59,136 nucleotides of DNA from Paenisporosarcina sp. OV554. GTDB lineage: Bacteria; Bacillota; Bacilli; Bacillales_A; Planococcaceae. Each line of letters opens with the position of its first letter. Position 1 is the stretch's first letter. The notes beneath the pieces are model-generated. The model did no database searches, had not been told where the DNA came from, and saw nothing but the letters and a program-made list of their open reading frames with translations. Location of the stretch: positions 1-59,136 of the forward strand of contig NZ_QBUC01000023.1 in NCBI RefSeq assembly GCF_003058165.1, given 5' to 3'. The position numbers and the translations under genes were made by a program. Positions 36,025-46,455 of the stretch are shown piece by piece.

Positions 36025-36915
36025 TTACTTATTAATGCTTGACATTGCTCCATATGTTTCTGGTCGGCGATCTCTGAAAAATTGCCAAGTGTTCCGTACT
36101 TCTCTAATCAGTTCCTTGTCCATTTCGCCAATTACAACTTCATCTTGATCTCGGCTACCGATTGACACCATATTTCCTCTTGGATCAACTAAATAGGATT
36201 GTCCATAAAATTCCCCTAGATTCCAAGGTGCTTCTGTTCCTACACGGTTAATTGCCCCTACATAATAACCATTGGCAACTGCATGAGCTGGCTGTTCTAG
36301 TTTCCATAAATATTCCGATAGTCCCGCCACAGTCGCTGAAGGATTGAATACAATTTCAGCGCCATTCAAACCTAATAGTCTTGCACCTTCTGGGAAATGG
36401 CGGTCATAACAAATATATACGCCAACTTTTGCAAACTGCGTATCAAAGACGGGATAACCCAAATTCCCTGGCTTAAAGTAATATTTCTCCCAGAATCCAT
36501 TACCGTCATTCCCAACGTTGACTTGTGGAATATGATGTTTGCGGTATTTGCCTAGAAAGGATCCATCCGCATCAATGACCGCTGCTGTGTTGTAGTAAGT
36601 GGCAATACCTTCTTGTTCATAAATTGGTAAAATAATAACCACACCTAATTCTTTAGCTAGAGCCTGGAATCGAATCGTCGTCGGTCCGTTTGGAACTTCT
36701 TCTGCTGCTTCGTACCATTTCGGATTTTGTTCTGTACAAAAATATGGTCCATAAAATATTTCCTGCAGACAAATAATTTGAGCACCTTTAGCTGCAGCAT
36801 CTCTTACTAATTGGATATGCTTTTCTATCCCTTTTTCTTTATGAAGCTTAACAGGTTCATTTCCATGAACATCGTTGGATGCTTGAATCAAACCGATTTT
36901 TACTTTATTAGTCAT
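36025..36915 (-). CDS. Beta-ureidopropionase (nitrilase superfamily)
   Basis: The product has about 296 residues. The catalytic triad is visible: Glu52 (CLQEIFYGPYF), Lys126 (YRKHHIP) and Cys169 (YICYDRHFPEGAR). The enzyme hydrolyses N-carbamoyl-beta-alanine to beta-alanine, CO2 and ammonia. The ATG at 36915 has AAGGGG 9 bases upstream. The gap to preT contains the GC-rich repeat. Confidence 0.9.
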   Translation of the reverse strand: MTNKVKIGLIQASNDVHGNEPVKLHKEKGIEKHIQLVRDAAAKGAQIICLQEIFYGPYFCTEQNPKWYEAAEEVPNGPTTIRFQALAKELGVVIILPIYEQEGIATYYNTAAVIDADGSFLGKYRKHHIPQVNVGNDGNGFWEKYYFKPGNLGYPVFDTQFAKVGVYICYDRHFPEGARLLGLNGAEIVFNPSATVAGLSEYLWKLEQPAHAVANGYYVGAINRVGTEAPWNLGEFYGQSYLVDPRGNMVSIGSRDQDEVVIGEMDKELIREVRNTWQFFRDRRPETYGAMSSINK

Positions 36916-37049
36916 ATAAAAAATCCCCTTTTTCAATTTTAGAATGATAAGAAAAAATTCATTTTGTTGTTAAACGGATAAGGCATCGAAGAATAAAATC
37001 TTTACTTTAGAAGAAACCATGATGAAGTATCTAAGAGGAAATAACAGAA

Positions 37050-37076
37050 AGCCTTAATCGTTCTCCGACTAAGGCT
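37050..37076 (-). terminator. Candidate intra-operon hairpin
   Basis: On the minus strand AGCCTTAGTCG can pair with CGATTAAGGCT. The U-run is poor. It sits between the aminotransferase and ureidopropionase genes and might lower downstream expression. Confidence 0.4.
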
Positions 37077-37120
37077 AAAATAAGGAAGATTACTAGTATA
37101 AATAGATAAATAAACGAACT

Positions 37121-38464
37121 TTATAGTGAAAGTATGGCTTCCTTAAACGTTTTAACAAGGAATGTAAAATCATCTTCAGTCATGCTCATCGGTGGAGCTA
37201 AAGTAAGAACATTGTTATATCCCTCTACGGTATCACCATTTTTTCCGATAATAAGTCCTTTTGCTTTGCACGCATAAATCACTTCATTCACTTTTTTCAG
37301 CTCTAGTGGTTTTTTCGAATCTTTATCCTCTACTAACTCCACTCCGACTAATAATCCCTTACCACGGATATCCCCCACATTAGGATGATTATATAGTTCA
37401 TCTAATTCACTTAATAAACGACTCCCAAGTCGACTTGATTGTTCAATCAGGTTTTCTCGTTCAATGATTTCTAAGTTTTTAAGGGCTACAGCACACGCAG
37501 CAGGATTTCCTCCAAAAGTATTTACATGGCGGAAATGATCATAGTCATCTGTCCCTTTAAACGCTTCGTAGATTTCACGTTTCACAGCCGTTGCAGACAA
37601 GGGAAGATAGGAGCTTGTTAGACCTTTTGCCATTGTAATAATGTCTGGCTTGACATCGTAATTCATAAAACCAAAAGGCTTACCAGTACGACCAAATCCA
37701 CAAATGACTTCATCGCAAATTAGTAAGGCTCCGTTTTCTTCACAAATGCTTTTCACTTGCTTCATATAATCATCATCTGGAATAAGAACACCACCACCTG
37801 TAATGATCGGTTCCATGATAACGGCAGCAATGGTGTTGGATAGTTCCCATTTCATCATACGATCAATTTCTTCTGCACATGCTTTGCTAAATGATTTTGC
37901 CGTATGATACTCAGGAAAGCGATAGCTGTCGGGTGGAGTGACATGTAAGAACCCTTGTCCCAAAGGTTCATATTTGTATTTCCGCTGAGCCTGACCTGTC
38001 GCTGACAGCGCTGCCATTGAGCTCCCGTGATACGAACGATAACGTGAAATGATCTTATATCGTCCATGGTCCCCTTTTTGTTGATGATACTGTCTCGCAA
38101 TTTTAAACGCTGCTTCATTCGCTTCTGAACCACTATTTGAAAAGAAAATAACGTACTCATCGCCTAACCATTCGTTTAACTTTTCCCCTAATTTAATTGC
38201 AGGAAGATGGCTTTGTGTTAAAGGGTAATAAGGCAATTCTTGAAGCTGTTCGTATGCAGCCTCCGCTAATTCTTTTCTTCCATAGCCAACGTTCACTGAC
38301 CATAACCCAGACATTCCATCGAAATACCTGTTCCCAGCTGTATCCGTAATCCATGCACCTTCGCCAGATTTTACAACCATTGTAGAAGGATTATATTTTT
38401 TCATCGAGTGCCAAAGGTATTTTTCATCTTTTTCTTCTAACTGATTCTTTTGTTCCGTTTTCAT
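37121..38464 (-). CDS. Class III aminotransferase, probable beta-alanine transaminase
   Basis: The product has about 447 residues. PLP features: SNSGSEANEAAFKIARQYH near 110, LICDEVICGFGRTG near 245, and the Schiff-base Lys near 280 in MAKGLTSSYLPLSA. In this cluster it should convert beta-alanine or 3-aminoisobutyrate to malonate or methylmalonate semialdehyde; the amino acceptor is unknown. ATG 38464 lies behind AAAGGAG. Confidence 0.88.
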   Translation of the reverse strand: MKTEQKNQLEEKDEKYLWHSMKKYNPSTMVVKSGEGAWITDTAGNRYFDGMSGLWSVNVGYGRKELAEAAYEQLQELPYYPLTQSHLPAIKLGEKLNEWLGDEYVIFFSNSGSEANEAAFKIARQYHQQKGDHGRYKIISRYRSYHGSSMAALSATGQAQRKYKYEPLGQGFLHVTPPDSYRFPEYHTAKSFSKACAEEIDRMMKWELSNTIAAVIMEPIITGGGVLIPDDDYMKQVKSICEENGALLICDEVICGFGRTGKPFGFMNYDVKPDIITMAKGLTSSYLPLSATAVKREIYEAFKGTDDYDHFRHVNTFGGNPAACAVALKNLEIIERENLIEQSSRLGSRLLSELDELYNHPNVGDIRGKGLLVGVELVEDKDSKKPLELKKVNEVIYACKAKGLIIGKNGDTVEGYNNVLTLAPPMSMTEDDFTFLVKTFKEAILSL

Positions 38465-38499
38465 ACTAACAACTCCTTTCAAATAAGACAGAAACCTTT

Positions 38500-39963
38500 T
38501 TACATAAAGCGAGATGTTATCACTTTTTTACGAGTAAAGAATTGAACACCGTCTTTTCCATTTGCATGCAAATCTCCGTAAAAAGAATCCTTTGCTCCTG
38601 AAAAAGGAAAGAATGCCATTGGAGCCGGCACGCCTACATTGACACCGAGCATACCTGGTTCTGCATCTTCACGGAATTGGCGCACTGCCTTTGCATCCTG
38701 TGTATAAATGGTTGCTGAGTTTCCAAACTTTGATTTATTAACAATCTCAAGTGCCTCGTCTAAATCTTTTGCGTGAAGAATACTTAAAACTGGAGCAAAC
38801 AGTTCTTCTCTAGCAATCATCATTTCAGGGGTCACTTTGTCAAAAATAGTTGCTCCAAGGAATGTGCCATCTGGATGGTCACCCATTTCAAGTCTTCCAT
38901 CACGAACAAGAGTTGCTCCTTCTTCTACCGCTTGCTCAATTAAACCAACTATCTTTTCACGATGAGAATGACGAATAACAGGTGTGAGCAGGACTTCTTC
39001 ATCCATCCCATAACCTACTTTCATTTCATCTGCTTTTTGTTTTAGAGCATTCACAAATGTTTCTTGATGTCCAACTAATACAACGGCACTACATGCCATA
39101 CATCGTTGACCAGCACTTCCAAAAGAGGAACTTAGAACATTTTGAACGGCTTTTTCTAAATCCGTATCAGGCATGACAATATGATGGTTTTTCGCCCCGG
39201 ATAGAGCTTGGACTCTTTTCCCTTGTGAGGCTGATTTTTCATATACATACTTGGCAACAGGTTGAGAACCAACAAATGAAATTGCCTTTACATCTAGATT
39301 TTCAATTAATTCATTTACAACATCATGAGTTCCATGAACAATGTTAAATACACCATCTGGAAGACCAGCTTCCGCTAACAATTCTGCGAGTTTGTTTGCT
39401 AGGATCGGGGTGCGTTCCGATGGCTTTAATACAAATGTATTTCCACATGCAATTGCGAGTGGGAACATCCAACAAGGAACCATCATCGGAAAATTAAACG
39501 GAGTAATCCCACCTACTACCCCCAAAGGGTAACGATACATTTCCGAATCGATTTCTTCTGAAATACTACATAGTGTTTCACCCATCATTAATGTTGGTGC
39601 ACCTGAAGCAAATTCCACACATTCAATACCACGGAGTACTTCCCCATGTGCTTCTTTGTAGCTTTTCCCATTTTCCATTACAAGTAAATTTGCTAATTCT
39701 TCATGGTTATCATTTAATAATTGCTGATATTTAAATAAAATACGAGCACGTTTTGGTACTGGAACCTTCCGCCAAGTCATAAAGGCTGATTTGGCAGCTT
39801 GGACAGCTTGTTCCACATCTTCTTTCGTTGACACAGGCACTGTTGCTAACAATTCTCCTGTTGCTGGGTTTGGAACATCTAAGTACTCTGTTGCTAATGA
39901 ATCGACCCATTGTCCATTCACAAAGTTTTTCAAAGCTACAATTCTATTGGTCAAAACCGTCAT
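38500..39963 (-). CDS. mmsA: CoA-acylating (methyl)malonate-semialdehyde dehydrogenase
   Basis: The 487-residue product has the family text (NFVNGQWVDS, GGITPFNFPMMVPCWMFPLA, FGSAGQRCMACSAVV with the catalytic Cys near residue 287). It oxidises malonate or methylmalonate semialdehyde with NAD and CoA to acetyl-CoA or propionyl-CoA, with loss of CO2. The ATG at 39963 follows GGGAGG. As first gene of the cluster it should carry the promoter; a TATAAT on the minus strand lies at 40012-40017. Confidence 0.93.
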   Translation of the reverse strand: MTVLTNRIVALKNFVNGQWVDSLATEYLDVPNPATGELLATVPVSTKEDVEQAVQAAKSAFMTWRKVPVPKRARILFKYQQLLNDNHEELANLLVMENGKSYKEAHGEVLRGIECVEFASGAPTLMMGETLCSISEEIDSEMYRYPLGVVGGITPFNFPMMVPCWMFPLAIACGNTFVLKPSERTPILANKLAELLAEAGLPDGVFNIVHGTHDVVNELIENLDVKAISFVGSQPVAKYVYEKSASQGKRVQALSGAKNHHIVMPDTDLEKAVQNVLSSSFGSAGQRCMACSAVVLVGHQETFVNALKQKADEMKVGYGMDEEVLLTPVIRHSHREKIVGLIEQAVEEGATLVRDGRLEMGDHPDGTFLGATIFDKVTPEMMIAREELFAPVLSILHAKDLDEALEIVNKSKFGNSATIYTQDAKAVRQFREDAEPGMLGVNVGVPAPMAFFPFSGAKDSFYGDLHANGKDGVQFFTRKKVITSRFM

Positions 39964-40108
39964 TTATATTACCTCCCAAGTCTATTGATATAATATTCAG
40001 ACTACAACGGCATTATACCTTTCCAACTACTAGACACACTGATAATTATTCGTCCCTGCGTTAGGTGCAATTGTGCGAGTTCTAGTTTTAAAATTCCATG
40101 CAAAAGGA

Positions 40109-40144
40109 GCCCCCAGTAATCGTCCGAATGATTGGGGGTTTCTA
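40109..40144. terminator. CCCCCA-type hairpin
   Basis: CCCCCAGTAAT pairs with ATGATTGGGGG across a 7-base loop, followed by TTTC. It resembles the hairpins at 8860 and 13332 in its core. It lies in a 680-base gap (39964-40644). Confidence 0.6.
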
Positions 40145-40292
40145 AATTTGTATGCAATTTTAGTGAATGATTTGAATTTTTCTCAACACAGGGGCATGAA
40201 AATAGAATGGATAAATTCTATCTTCCCTCTGTTAGAAACAATGCATGACAATTCCAGTTGTTGAATATCCATAGACAAGTTACCCCAGAGCA

Positions 40293-40445
40293 AAAAACAA
40301 AGTTATCGCTGGAAATTATGAAGGGAAGATGGTTTTGCAAATGTTTGGTACCGTCTCTATCTGTACTGGTTTTGGTAAAACTTTTGATTTAAATAAAAAT
40401 ACAGTTGATACATATGAAGTGGCAGATGAGTCTAGTAGCAACTGA
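40293..40445 (+). pseudogene. Fragment of a short hypothetical protein gene
   Basis: The frame, without a start codon, reads KNKVIAGNYEGKMVLQMFGT, then FDLNKNTVDTYEVADESSSN and a stop. It recalls the N-terminal part of small Bacilli proteins that read KVIAGDYEG...GLNKNTVDTYEV followed by a Gly-rich helix; the rest is absent. Remnant. Confidence 0.45.
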
Positions 40446-40470
40446 AATTTTTAGCCAAACACTTCTTTAA

Positions 40471-40583
40471 TAATCTTTAATAAAAAAGCTCAAGCCATTT
40501 TTGGCTTGAGTTTTAAAACTAAATTAATAATAATTTCTATCCTAAAAAATTCTATAACACTAATTTCTCAATTCCAACCAAGC
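40471..40583 (-). pseudogene. RlmCD 3' tail with terminator, copy b
   Basis: The minus strand ends VAWLELRN and a stop, followed by a spacer and the hairpin CTCAAGCC/GGCTTGAG (40489-40510) with T-runs. The arrangement and sequence match the copy at 46127. Confidence 0.65.
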
Positions 40584-40644
40584 CACAACGTTTTACTCTA
40601 AGAATCCATAGATTATAATACACCCCAATTTTGCGAGGCTGATT

Positions 40645-41352
40645 TTAACATCTTACATGCTTACGTTTAAAACCAAGCTTTCCTTTATCGACTTCTTTTT
40701 GAATACTTTCGTAAGCATTTAGAAAACTGTTTTTTTTCTTGTCCCGTTTGATTTCTACTCTTCCTATTGCCTTTGCGGTATCGACTGCCTTTTCATGAAG
40801 CGGCAAATATGAAATACCCACGGTGTATAGAAAATTATTCATAGCGGATTTCGTTCGTTCTGGTGAATCATGAATCGTTTTTTTCACAAGATCAAGCAAA
40901 TTGGAAATCTTGCTTTCTGAAAATTCAACGTCTAGTCGATTCCCTAAAAGCCAACAGTAGCAACTAAAGCCCGCTGACATTCTTAGCTCTTCACCGCTTG
41001 CGATCCATTTATCAGCAACCTCTTGTGCAATATCTGACTCTGATAAAGTTACGGCAACTACAAAATCGGACAGCATATAAAAATACGCAGCATCCATCCA
41101 ACGATCATAATCCGACTCAGTCATGGCTTTTGGGTCTGCAATAATGCCTGCAAAGTACATTGCATCGTAGTTCCCAGTGGAATAAAGCTCTTCAGCTAAA
41201 GGTTGACTTATTTTTATTTTCTTTGCGATTGGTTTCATAGCGCCTGTAGCCGCGCCAAAAAGCGGCTCATGTGCACCATTGGATATGTACATTTTTTTAG
41301 TTCGTTCCTTGCCAAGGGCTTCAAGCTCCTGCATAACCATTTCTAAATTCAT
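40645..41352 (-). CDS. DNA alkylation repair (AlkD-like) protein
   Basis: The 235-residue all-helical product has HEAT-like repeats of the AlkC/AlkD family (LFGAATGAMKPIAKKI near 31, and WMDAAYFYMLSDFVVAVTLS near 85). AlkD removes bulky 3- or 7-alkylpurines from DNA without base flipping. This subgroup may have other functions. ATG 41352 has AGAAGGAAG upstream. Confidence 0.75.
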   Translation of the reverse strand: MNLEMVMQELEALGKERTKKMYISNGAHEPLFGAATGAMKPIAKKIKISQPLAEELYSTGNYDAMYFAGIIADPKAMTESDYDRWMDAAYFYMLSDFVVAVTLSESDIAQEVADKWIASGEELRMSAGFSCYCWLLGNRLDVEFSESKISNLLDLVKKTIHDSPERTKSAMNNFLYTVGISYLPLHEKAVDTAKAIGRVEIKRDKKKNSFLNAYESIQKEVDKGKLGFKRKHVRC

Positions 41353-41550
41353 CGTTTTAGCACTTCCTTCTTTTTAGAGTTTTTCCCCTAATATTAACAT
41401 CATATAAGAAGTTAATAAATTATCTTATCAAATCACAAACGAAGTCTCTTTCCCAAAATACACTCCTATATCTGAACCTTAATATGATTAGCAACCTGAC
41501 AGAATTTACTATACACTTTATGTAATACTAAAGGCTGTGTGGTGATTCTC

Positions 41551-42249
41551 TTGTTCAAATTGTTGTTGATTGAAGATGATACTTCCTTGTTTGACGAAAT
41601 CCAGGACAGGCTTTCACAGTGGTCCTACGAAGTTTTCGGCATCCCTGATTTCAGTAATGTCATGGAGGAATTCATTTCCGTAAAGCCAGATCTGGTCATC
41701 ATTGATATTCAATTGCCCAAATTCGATGGGTTTCATTGGTGTCGGTTGATCCGGGCGCATTCAAATGTTCCGATTATCTTTTTATCCTCCCGCGACCATC
41801 CGACGGACATGGTCATGTCCATGCAACTTGGTGCGGATGATTTTATTCAAAAGCCTTTTCATTTTGAGGTTCTCATCGCGAAAATCCAGGCAATACTTCG
41901 CCGTGCCTATAACTATAATGCCGATCCAGTAAGCCTACGGACGTGGTGCGGTGCCGCGCTTGATTTCGAAAAGAATACGGTTTCTAATGATTTGGGATCA
42001 ATCGAGCTTACCAAAAATGAAAGCTTTATTCTGCAGCTTCTCATCGAGCAGAAGAACAAGATTGTCAGTAGGGACCAGTTGATGAACAGCCTCTGGGACG
42101 ACAAACGATTTATCGGCGACAATACGTTGACGGTCAATGTTAACCGATTGCGCAAACGCCTTGATGAATTGGGACTTGGGGTTTACATACAAACGAAAGT
42201 GGGACTTGGTTACATGGCGTTAGAAGAGGTAGAGAACTATGATTCGTAA
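41551..42249 (+). CDS. BceR-type response regulator
   Basis: The product has about 232 residues. The receiver domain has acidic residues in LLIEDD and phospho-Asp52 (LVIIDIQLP), and the DNA-binding part is OmpR-like (TLTVNVNRLRKRLDELGLGV). The better start is TTG 41551 (MFKLLLIEDD); an upstream GTG at 41539 is possible. Its stop overlaps the kinase start by 11 bases. It should activate the ABC genes that follow. Confidence 0.88.
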   Translation: MFKLLLIEDDTSLFDEIQDRLSQWSYEVFGIPDFSNVMEEFISVKPDLVIIDIQLPKFDGFHWCRLIRAHSNVPIIFLSSRDHPTDMVMSMQLGADDFIQKPFHFEVLIAKIQAILRRAYNYNADPVSLRTWCGAALDFEKNTVSNDLGSIELTKNESFILQLLIEQKNKIVSRDQLMNSLWDDKRFIGDNTLTVNVNRLRKRLDELGLGVYIQTKVGLGYMALEEVENYDS

Positions 42250-43243
42250 CTTTTTGATTGAACGGCTTAGCTGGATCCTCCTGTTCATCTCGCTGCAGAT
42301 CCTATCCCTGTTCATAGCATATATTGACGTCACCATCCCTCTTGGTTCCATGCTTTATGTCTCGTTTTTGTCGCTCGTGTTCTTTTCCATCTTTCTCGTC
42401 ATTCGATACTACAGGGAGACGAGATTTTACAGAAGTCTTGAAGATTGGGAAAGTAGCCTCGATCTTTCGGAAGTCGCTGAACCGGCCAGCCCTTTTGAAA
42501 CAATTGTGGAGCGCAGCCTCACGGAACAGACCTCCTTGCTGAAGCAGGAATTGTCGGTGAACCGGATCCATTTGGAGCAGGAAAAAGATGATCTCCTCTC
42601 CTGGATCCACGAGGTGAAGACTCCATTGACCGCCATGCAATTAATGATTGGGCGCATCGAAAACGGCTCGCTGAAAGCCCAGTTGAACCATGAGTGGCTA
42701 CGGATTCATCTTCTTCTAGACCAGCAGCTCCACCAAAAACGGCTGGAGGTCATCGAGAACGACCTATATATTGAGCATATTGATCTTGAATCCATCGTTT
42801 TCAACGAAATCAAGACTGTGCAATCCTGGTGCATCCAAAAAGGAATCGGTTTTGATATCCAGCTTGGGACAACGGACGTACTAAGTGATGCCAAGTGGCT
42901 GTCCTTCATTATCCGTCAGTTGTTGACCAATGCCATCAAATACAGTCAAGCCACTGACATCTTGATTCGAAGCTACAATAAAGAAGGACAGTTCTGTCTG
43001 GAAGTGAATGATACGGGAAGAGGAATCGATCCTAAAGACCTTCCTAGGATTTTTGACAAAGGATTCACGTCCACTGCCAATCACAGAGAACAGGCATCAA
43101 CAGGCATCGGCCTTTATCTAGCTAAAAAAGCAGCTCTCCCCCTTTTCATTAAAATTGATGTCCGTTCCATTCTTGGGCAAGGGACGACTGCCACTTTATA
43201 TTTCCCGAAACAAAATGAATTTGTGAACTTACAGGGCATGTGA
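42239..43243 (+). CDS. BceS-type intramembrane-sensing histidine kinase
   Basis: The 334-residue product has two N-terminal membrane helices (residues 10-60) with almost no outside loop, as in intramembrane-sensing kinases. The H-box has His124 ([14 protein letters not shown]), and N and G boxes follow ([32 protein letters not shown]). In the family the transporter itself is the sensor and passes the signal to this kinase. Confidence 0.88.
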   Translation: MIRNFLIERLSWILLFISLQILSLFIAYIDVTIPLGSMLYVSFLSLVFFSIFLVIRYYRETRFYRSLEDWESSLDLSEVAEPASPFETIVERSLTEQTSLLKQELSVNRIHLEQEKDDLLSWIHEVKTPLTAMQLMIGRIENGSLKAQLNHEWLRIHLLLDQQLHQKRLEVIENDLYIEHIDLESIVFNEIKTVQSWCIQKGIGFDIQLGTTDVLSDAKWLSFIIRQLLTNAIKYSQATDILIRSYNKEGQFCLEVNDTGRGIDPKDLPRIFDKGFTSTANHREQASTGIGLYLAKKAALPLFIKIDVRSILGQGTTATLYFPKQNEFVNLQGM

Positions 43244-43259
43244 CAAAAGTGTCACATGC
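43236..43259. promoter_or_regulatory. Perfect palindrome, candidate BceR operator or terminator
   Basis: GCATGTGACA and TGTCACATGC flank an AAAG loop. It overlaps the kinase stop codon. The TGTGAC/GTCACA core resembles what I recall of BceR-type binding sites, and it precedes the promoter of the ABC genes. The T-rich tract that follows would also allow a weak terminator. Confidence 0.5.
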
Positions 43260-43284
43260 TTTTGCCTTTTGTTCGGGCAATCGC

Positions 43285-43313
43285 AGGATTACTACGCCAT
43301 TCCTTTTTATAAT
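43285..43313 (+). promoter_or_regulatory. Candidate promoter of the ABC transporter genes
   Basis: A perfect TATAAT (43308-43313) has only a poor -35 (AGGATT, 43285-43290) at 17 bases. A weak -35 with an operator just upstream suits an activator-dependent promoter. Confidence 0.45.
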
Positions 43314-43349
43314 GAAATCAATACAGCAAATCAAAAGGAGTACGGGCAA

Positions 43350-44111
43350 ATGAACATTTTGGAAGCAACCAAAATCCACAAAAGCTATGGTAACAAGGTA
43401 AATAGACAGGAAGTTTTGAAAGGCATAGACATCAGCATTCAAAAAGGAGAATTCGTCAGCATCATGGGCGCATCGGGATCGGGCAAGACTACTTTGCTCA
43501 ATGTCCTATCCACCATCGATCATGTAAGCCAAGGCACCATTACGATTAATGGCAGCGAAATGACTACGATGAAAGAGAAGCAACTAGCAGAATTCCGTAA
43601 AAATCACCTAGGGTTCATTTTCCAGGAATACAATCTGCTGGACACTCTAACAGTCAAAGAAAATATCCTATTGCCGCTATCAATCACTAAAATGCCGAAA
43701 CAGGAAGCTGAAGACAAATTTAAGGCATTGACCCAAGACCTCGGCATTCTTGATATTGCACATAAATACCCGAACGAAATATCAGGCGGTCAAAAACAAC
43801 GGACATCTGCTGCCCGGGCTTTCATCCATGAACCAAGCATCATTTTTGCGGATGAGCCGACCGGTGCACTAGACTCAAAATCCGCTTCCGACCTATTGAA
43901 CAAGCTGAGTGAATTGAACCGCCAGCGCCAGTCAACGATCGCGATGGTGACACATGATCCCACAGCGGCCAGTTTCTGCAGCCGAGTGATCTTCATCAAG
44001 GATGGCCAGGTGTATACTCAACTGCATAAAGGCGAGCAATCCAGACGGTCGTTCTTCGACGATATCATCAAGACGCAAGGAGTCCTAGGGGGCGTGCAAA
44101 ATGAACATTAA
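43350..44111 (+). CDS. BceA-type ABC transporter ATPase
   Basis: The product has about 253 residues. Walker A lies near residues 39-47 (GASGSGKTT), the signature is [16 protein letters not shown], and Walker B is [13 protein letters not shown]. It powers the BceB permease, which frees lipid II-cycle intermediates from bound peptide antibiotics such as bacitracin. AAAAGGAG lies 9 bases before the ATG. It overlaps the permease start by 11 bases. Confidence 0.9.
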   Translation: MNILEATKIHKSYGNKVNRQEVLKGIDISIQKGEFVSIMGASGSGKTTLLNVLSTIDHVSQGTITINGSEMTTMKEKQLAEFRKNHLGFIFQEYNLLDTLTVKENILLPLSITKMPKQEAEDKFKALTQDLGILDIAHKYPNEISGGQKQRTSAARAFIHEPSIIFADEPTGALDSKSASDLLNKLSELNRQRQSTIAMVTHDPTAASFCSRVIFIKDGQVYTQLHKGEQSRRSFFDDIIKTQGVLGGVQNEH

Positions 44112-46047
44112 TATCCTCATTTTTCGCAACCTGAAAAAGAACCTCAAAAATTATTACCTGTATGTATTTGCGCTCGTTTTCAGTGTTGCACTGTATTTCT
44201 CATTCGTCACGCTTCAATATGATCCGGCGATGGATGCAACGAAAGGCACAGTCAAAGGCGGCGCCTCCATACGGGCAGCCTCCTTCCTGCTAATTGGGAT
44301 CGTCACAATCTTCGTGTTGTATGCCAATACGATTTTCATTAAGCGTCGAAGCCGGGAAATTGGCTTGTTCCAATTGATTGGCATGAACAAAGCGAAAATA
44401 TTCCGTATTCTGAGCATCGAGAACCTCATCCTTTATTTCAGCTCAATCGTAATGGGTATCTTCATCGGGTTTTCATTTTCTAAATTGGCCTTAATGATTT
44501 TATTTAAAGTGACAGCAGTGGATACAGCGGCTAACCTCGAGTTTTCAATGCAGGCATTCATTCAGACATTGATTGTCTTCATTGGAGTTTTTCTTTTGAT
44601 TCTTGTGATGAATTATCTGTTCATCCGAAAACAAAGCATTCTATCCTTATTCACTTTGACTTCTTCCACGGAAAGCAATGTAAAGAAAACATCCAAGTTG
44701 GAAATAGGCATCGGCATTGCTGGAATACTCTTGATTGTTTCAGGCTACTTTGTATCATCCAGATTGTTCGATGGTGATTTCTCAGGGATGATAGGGTTGC
44801 TCATTGCCATGGGCTACACGCTTGCTTCAGTCATTATCGGGACCTATCTGTTCTATAAAGGCTCGGTCAGTTTTATCGCCAATTTGATCCGCAAGAAAAA
44901 AGATGGCCATTTGGCTGTACATGAGGTTTTATCCCTCTCTTCAATCCAATTCCGATTGAAGTCGAACGCTTTGCTGCTAACGATTATCACGGCAGTTTCA
45001 GCACTGGCAATCGGCTTGCTGTGCTTGAGCTATATCTCTTACTATTCCGCAGAAAAGACGGCAACGGATTATTCCCCCGCTGACTTTTCGCTGACAGATA
45101 CAGCTGCTGCTGATAAATTTAAACAGTCGCTGGAGACGGAAGGCATCAAGTACCATGAAACCTTGATTGATGTCATCAAAGTGAAAATCAATGCATCGGA
45201 CATTATGGAGACGGAATTGCCGGAGCTTGAGAAGAATGCAGCTGAAATGGAGATTCCTGTCGTCAGCGACAGCAGTGTCAAAAACATTGATGTCACTGCG
45301 GATGAAACGGTCTTCACCGGGACCAGCAATTTGCTCCAGCGGATTATCGAAATAAAAGACTCAGGGAATATCGAGCTGATCGGCAAAACAGAACGTATCC
45401 CACAGAAGTTCATAGGGCTTGAGAAGGACTTCGTCGTCTCCTGGTACTTCACGGATGGCGGACTCCCAATCGCTGTAGTTGATGAGACTGTATTTGAGCG
45501 ATTGAAAAATGATGTAGATCCAGTTATCCAAAAAGAATCCATGCTTTATATCGGCATCGACGTAGCCGACGAAAAGGAGATTGTTCGTGCGAATGAACTG
45601 TTTGCGGAAAACGGATTGAGTGGCAACGATGCTTACGATTCCCGCCTGGATATCAGCAACAAGCAGAAAAATACGATGGGCCTTGCCATGTTCATTGTTG
45701 GATTCCTTGGGCTCACTTTCCTGATTACCTCCGGATGCATCCTGTACTTCAAGCAGATGGGCGAGAGTGATGAAGAAAAACCGAACTATACCATTCTGCG
45801 AAAGCTTGGTTTTACGCAAGGCGATTTGCTTAAAGGAATTCGCTTGAAACAGCTGTTCAATTTCGGCATTCCTTTAATCGTCGGACTTTGCCACAGCTAC
45901 TTCGCCGTCAAATCGGGATGGTTCCTATTCGGGACCGAGCTATGGGCACCAATGTTCATCGTCATGGGCATCTACACAGCACTTTATTCGATTTTCGGAT
46001 TATTGTCGGTTCTGTACTCCAAGAAAGTCATCAAGCAGGCTCTTTAA
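44101..46047 (+). CDS. BceB-type ABC transporter permease
   Basis: The 648-residue product has ten hydrophobic helices of the FtsX/BceB layout. A large external domain of about 200 residues lies between helices 7 and 8 (residues about 320-525), the region that recognises the peptide antibiotic. The permease also acts as sensor for its kinase in this family. Which peptide it serves cannot be told from sequence. Confidence 0.9.
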   Translation: MNINILIFRNLKKNLKNYYLYVFALVFSVALYFSFVTLQYDPAMDATKGTVKGGASIRAASFLLIGIVTIFVLYANTIFIKRRSREIGLFQLIGMNKAKIFRILSIENLILYFSSIVMGIFIGFSFSKLALMILFKVTAVDTAANLEFSMQAFIQTLIVFIGVFLLILVMNYLFIRKQSILSLFTLTSSTESNVKKTSKLEIGIGIAGILLIVSGYFVSSRLFDGDFSGMIGLLIAMGYTLASVIIGTYLFYKGSVSFIANLIRKKKDGHLAVHEVLSLSSIQFRLKSNALLLTIITAVSALAIGLLCLSYISYYSAEKTATDYSPADFSLTDTAAADKFKQSLETEGIKYHETLIDVIKVKINASDIMETELPELEKNAAEMEIPVVSDSSVKNIDVTADETVFTGTSNLLQRIIEIKDSGNIELIGKTERIPQKFIGLEKDFVVSWYFTDGGLPIAVVDETVFERLKNDVDPVIQKESMLYIGIDVADEKEIVRANELFAENGLSGNDAYDSRLDISNKQKNTMGLAMFIVGFLGLTFLITSGCILYFKQMGESDEEKPNYTILRKLGFTQGDLLKGIRLKQLFNFGIPLIVGLCHSYFAVKSGWFLFGTELWAPMFIVMGIYTALYSIFGLLSVLYSKKVIKQAL

Positions 46048-46056
46048 TAGATCGGG

Positions 46057-46092
46057 AAAGGCTCCAGTGATTTTCTTGCTGGGGCCTTTTTA
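46057..46092 (+). terminator. Terminator of the Bce-type operon
   Basis: AAAGGCTCCAG pairs with CTGGGGCCTTT (one G-U) and is followed by TTTTT. Confidence 0.8.
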
Positions 46093-46126
46093 CGGAATGG
46101 TCCCTGCCAACATTTCTTTCGTGAGC

Positions 46127-46240
46127 TTTAATAAAAAAAGTTCAAGCCATTTGCGGCTTGAACTTTTACATTATTTTAAAAACTTTATTATCTCAATTCC
46201 AACCAAGCTACTGCTTCACAATGCGTGGAGTGTATGTGAT
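46127..46240 (-). pseudogene. RlmCD 3' tail with terminator, copy c
   Basis: The minus strand reads [18 protein letters not shown] and a stop, then the hairpin AAAAGTTCAAGCC/GGCTTGAACTTTT (46136-46167). The shared GGTTGGAATTGAGA stretch links it to copies at 31047, 40555 and 58808. Most of 46241-46455 is AT-rich promoter-like sequence for the next gene. Confidence 0.7.
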
Positions 46241-46455
46241 AACACATGAGGTGCTAGTGTTTTTTTATTTAAGCATCTCTGTATAACCAGGCATTTTTTA
46301 CAGGGAATTAGCTATATTTTGCACGAAGAAATGATTTTGTTTAATTTGTACTCATCAGGGGAATACATAATAATGGGCATTTATTACCTGAAAAATAATA
46401 GGGTATATAAAAAACTAGAAATAACTAAATGCGCAATAATTTGGAGGTTGAGAAT

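Noticed and set aside
45069-45542. 157-codon minus-strand frame within the BceB-type permease gene
   Set aside because: It mirrors the Ser/Asp-rich external domain codons; the sense gene is certain.
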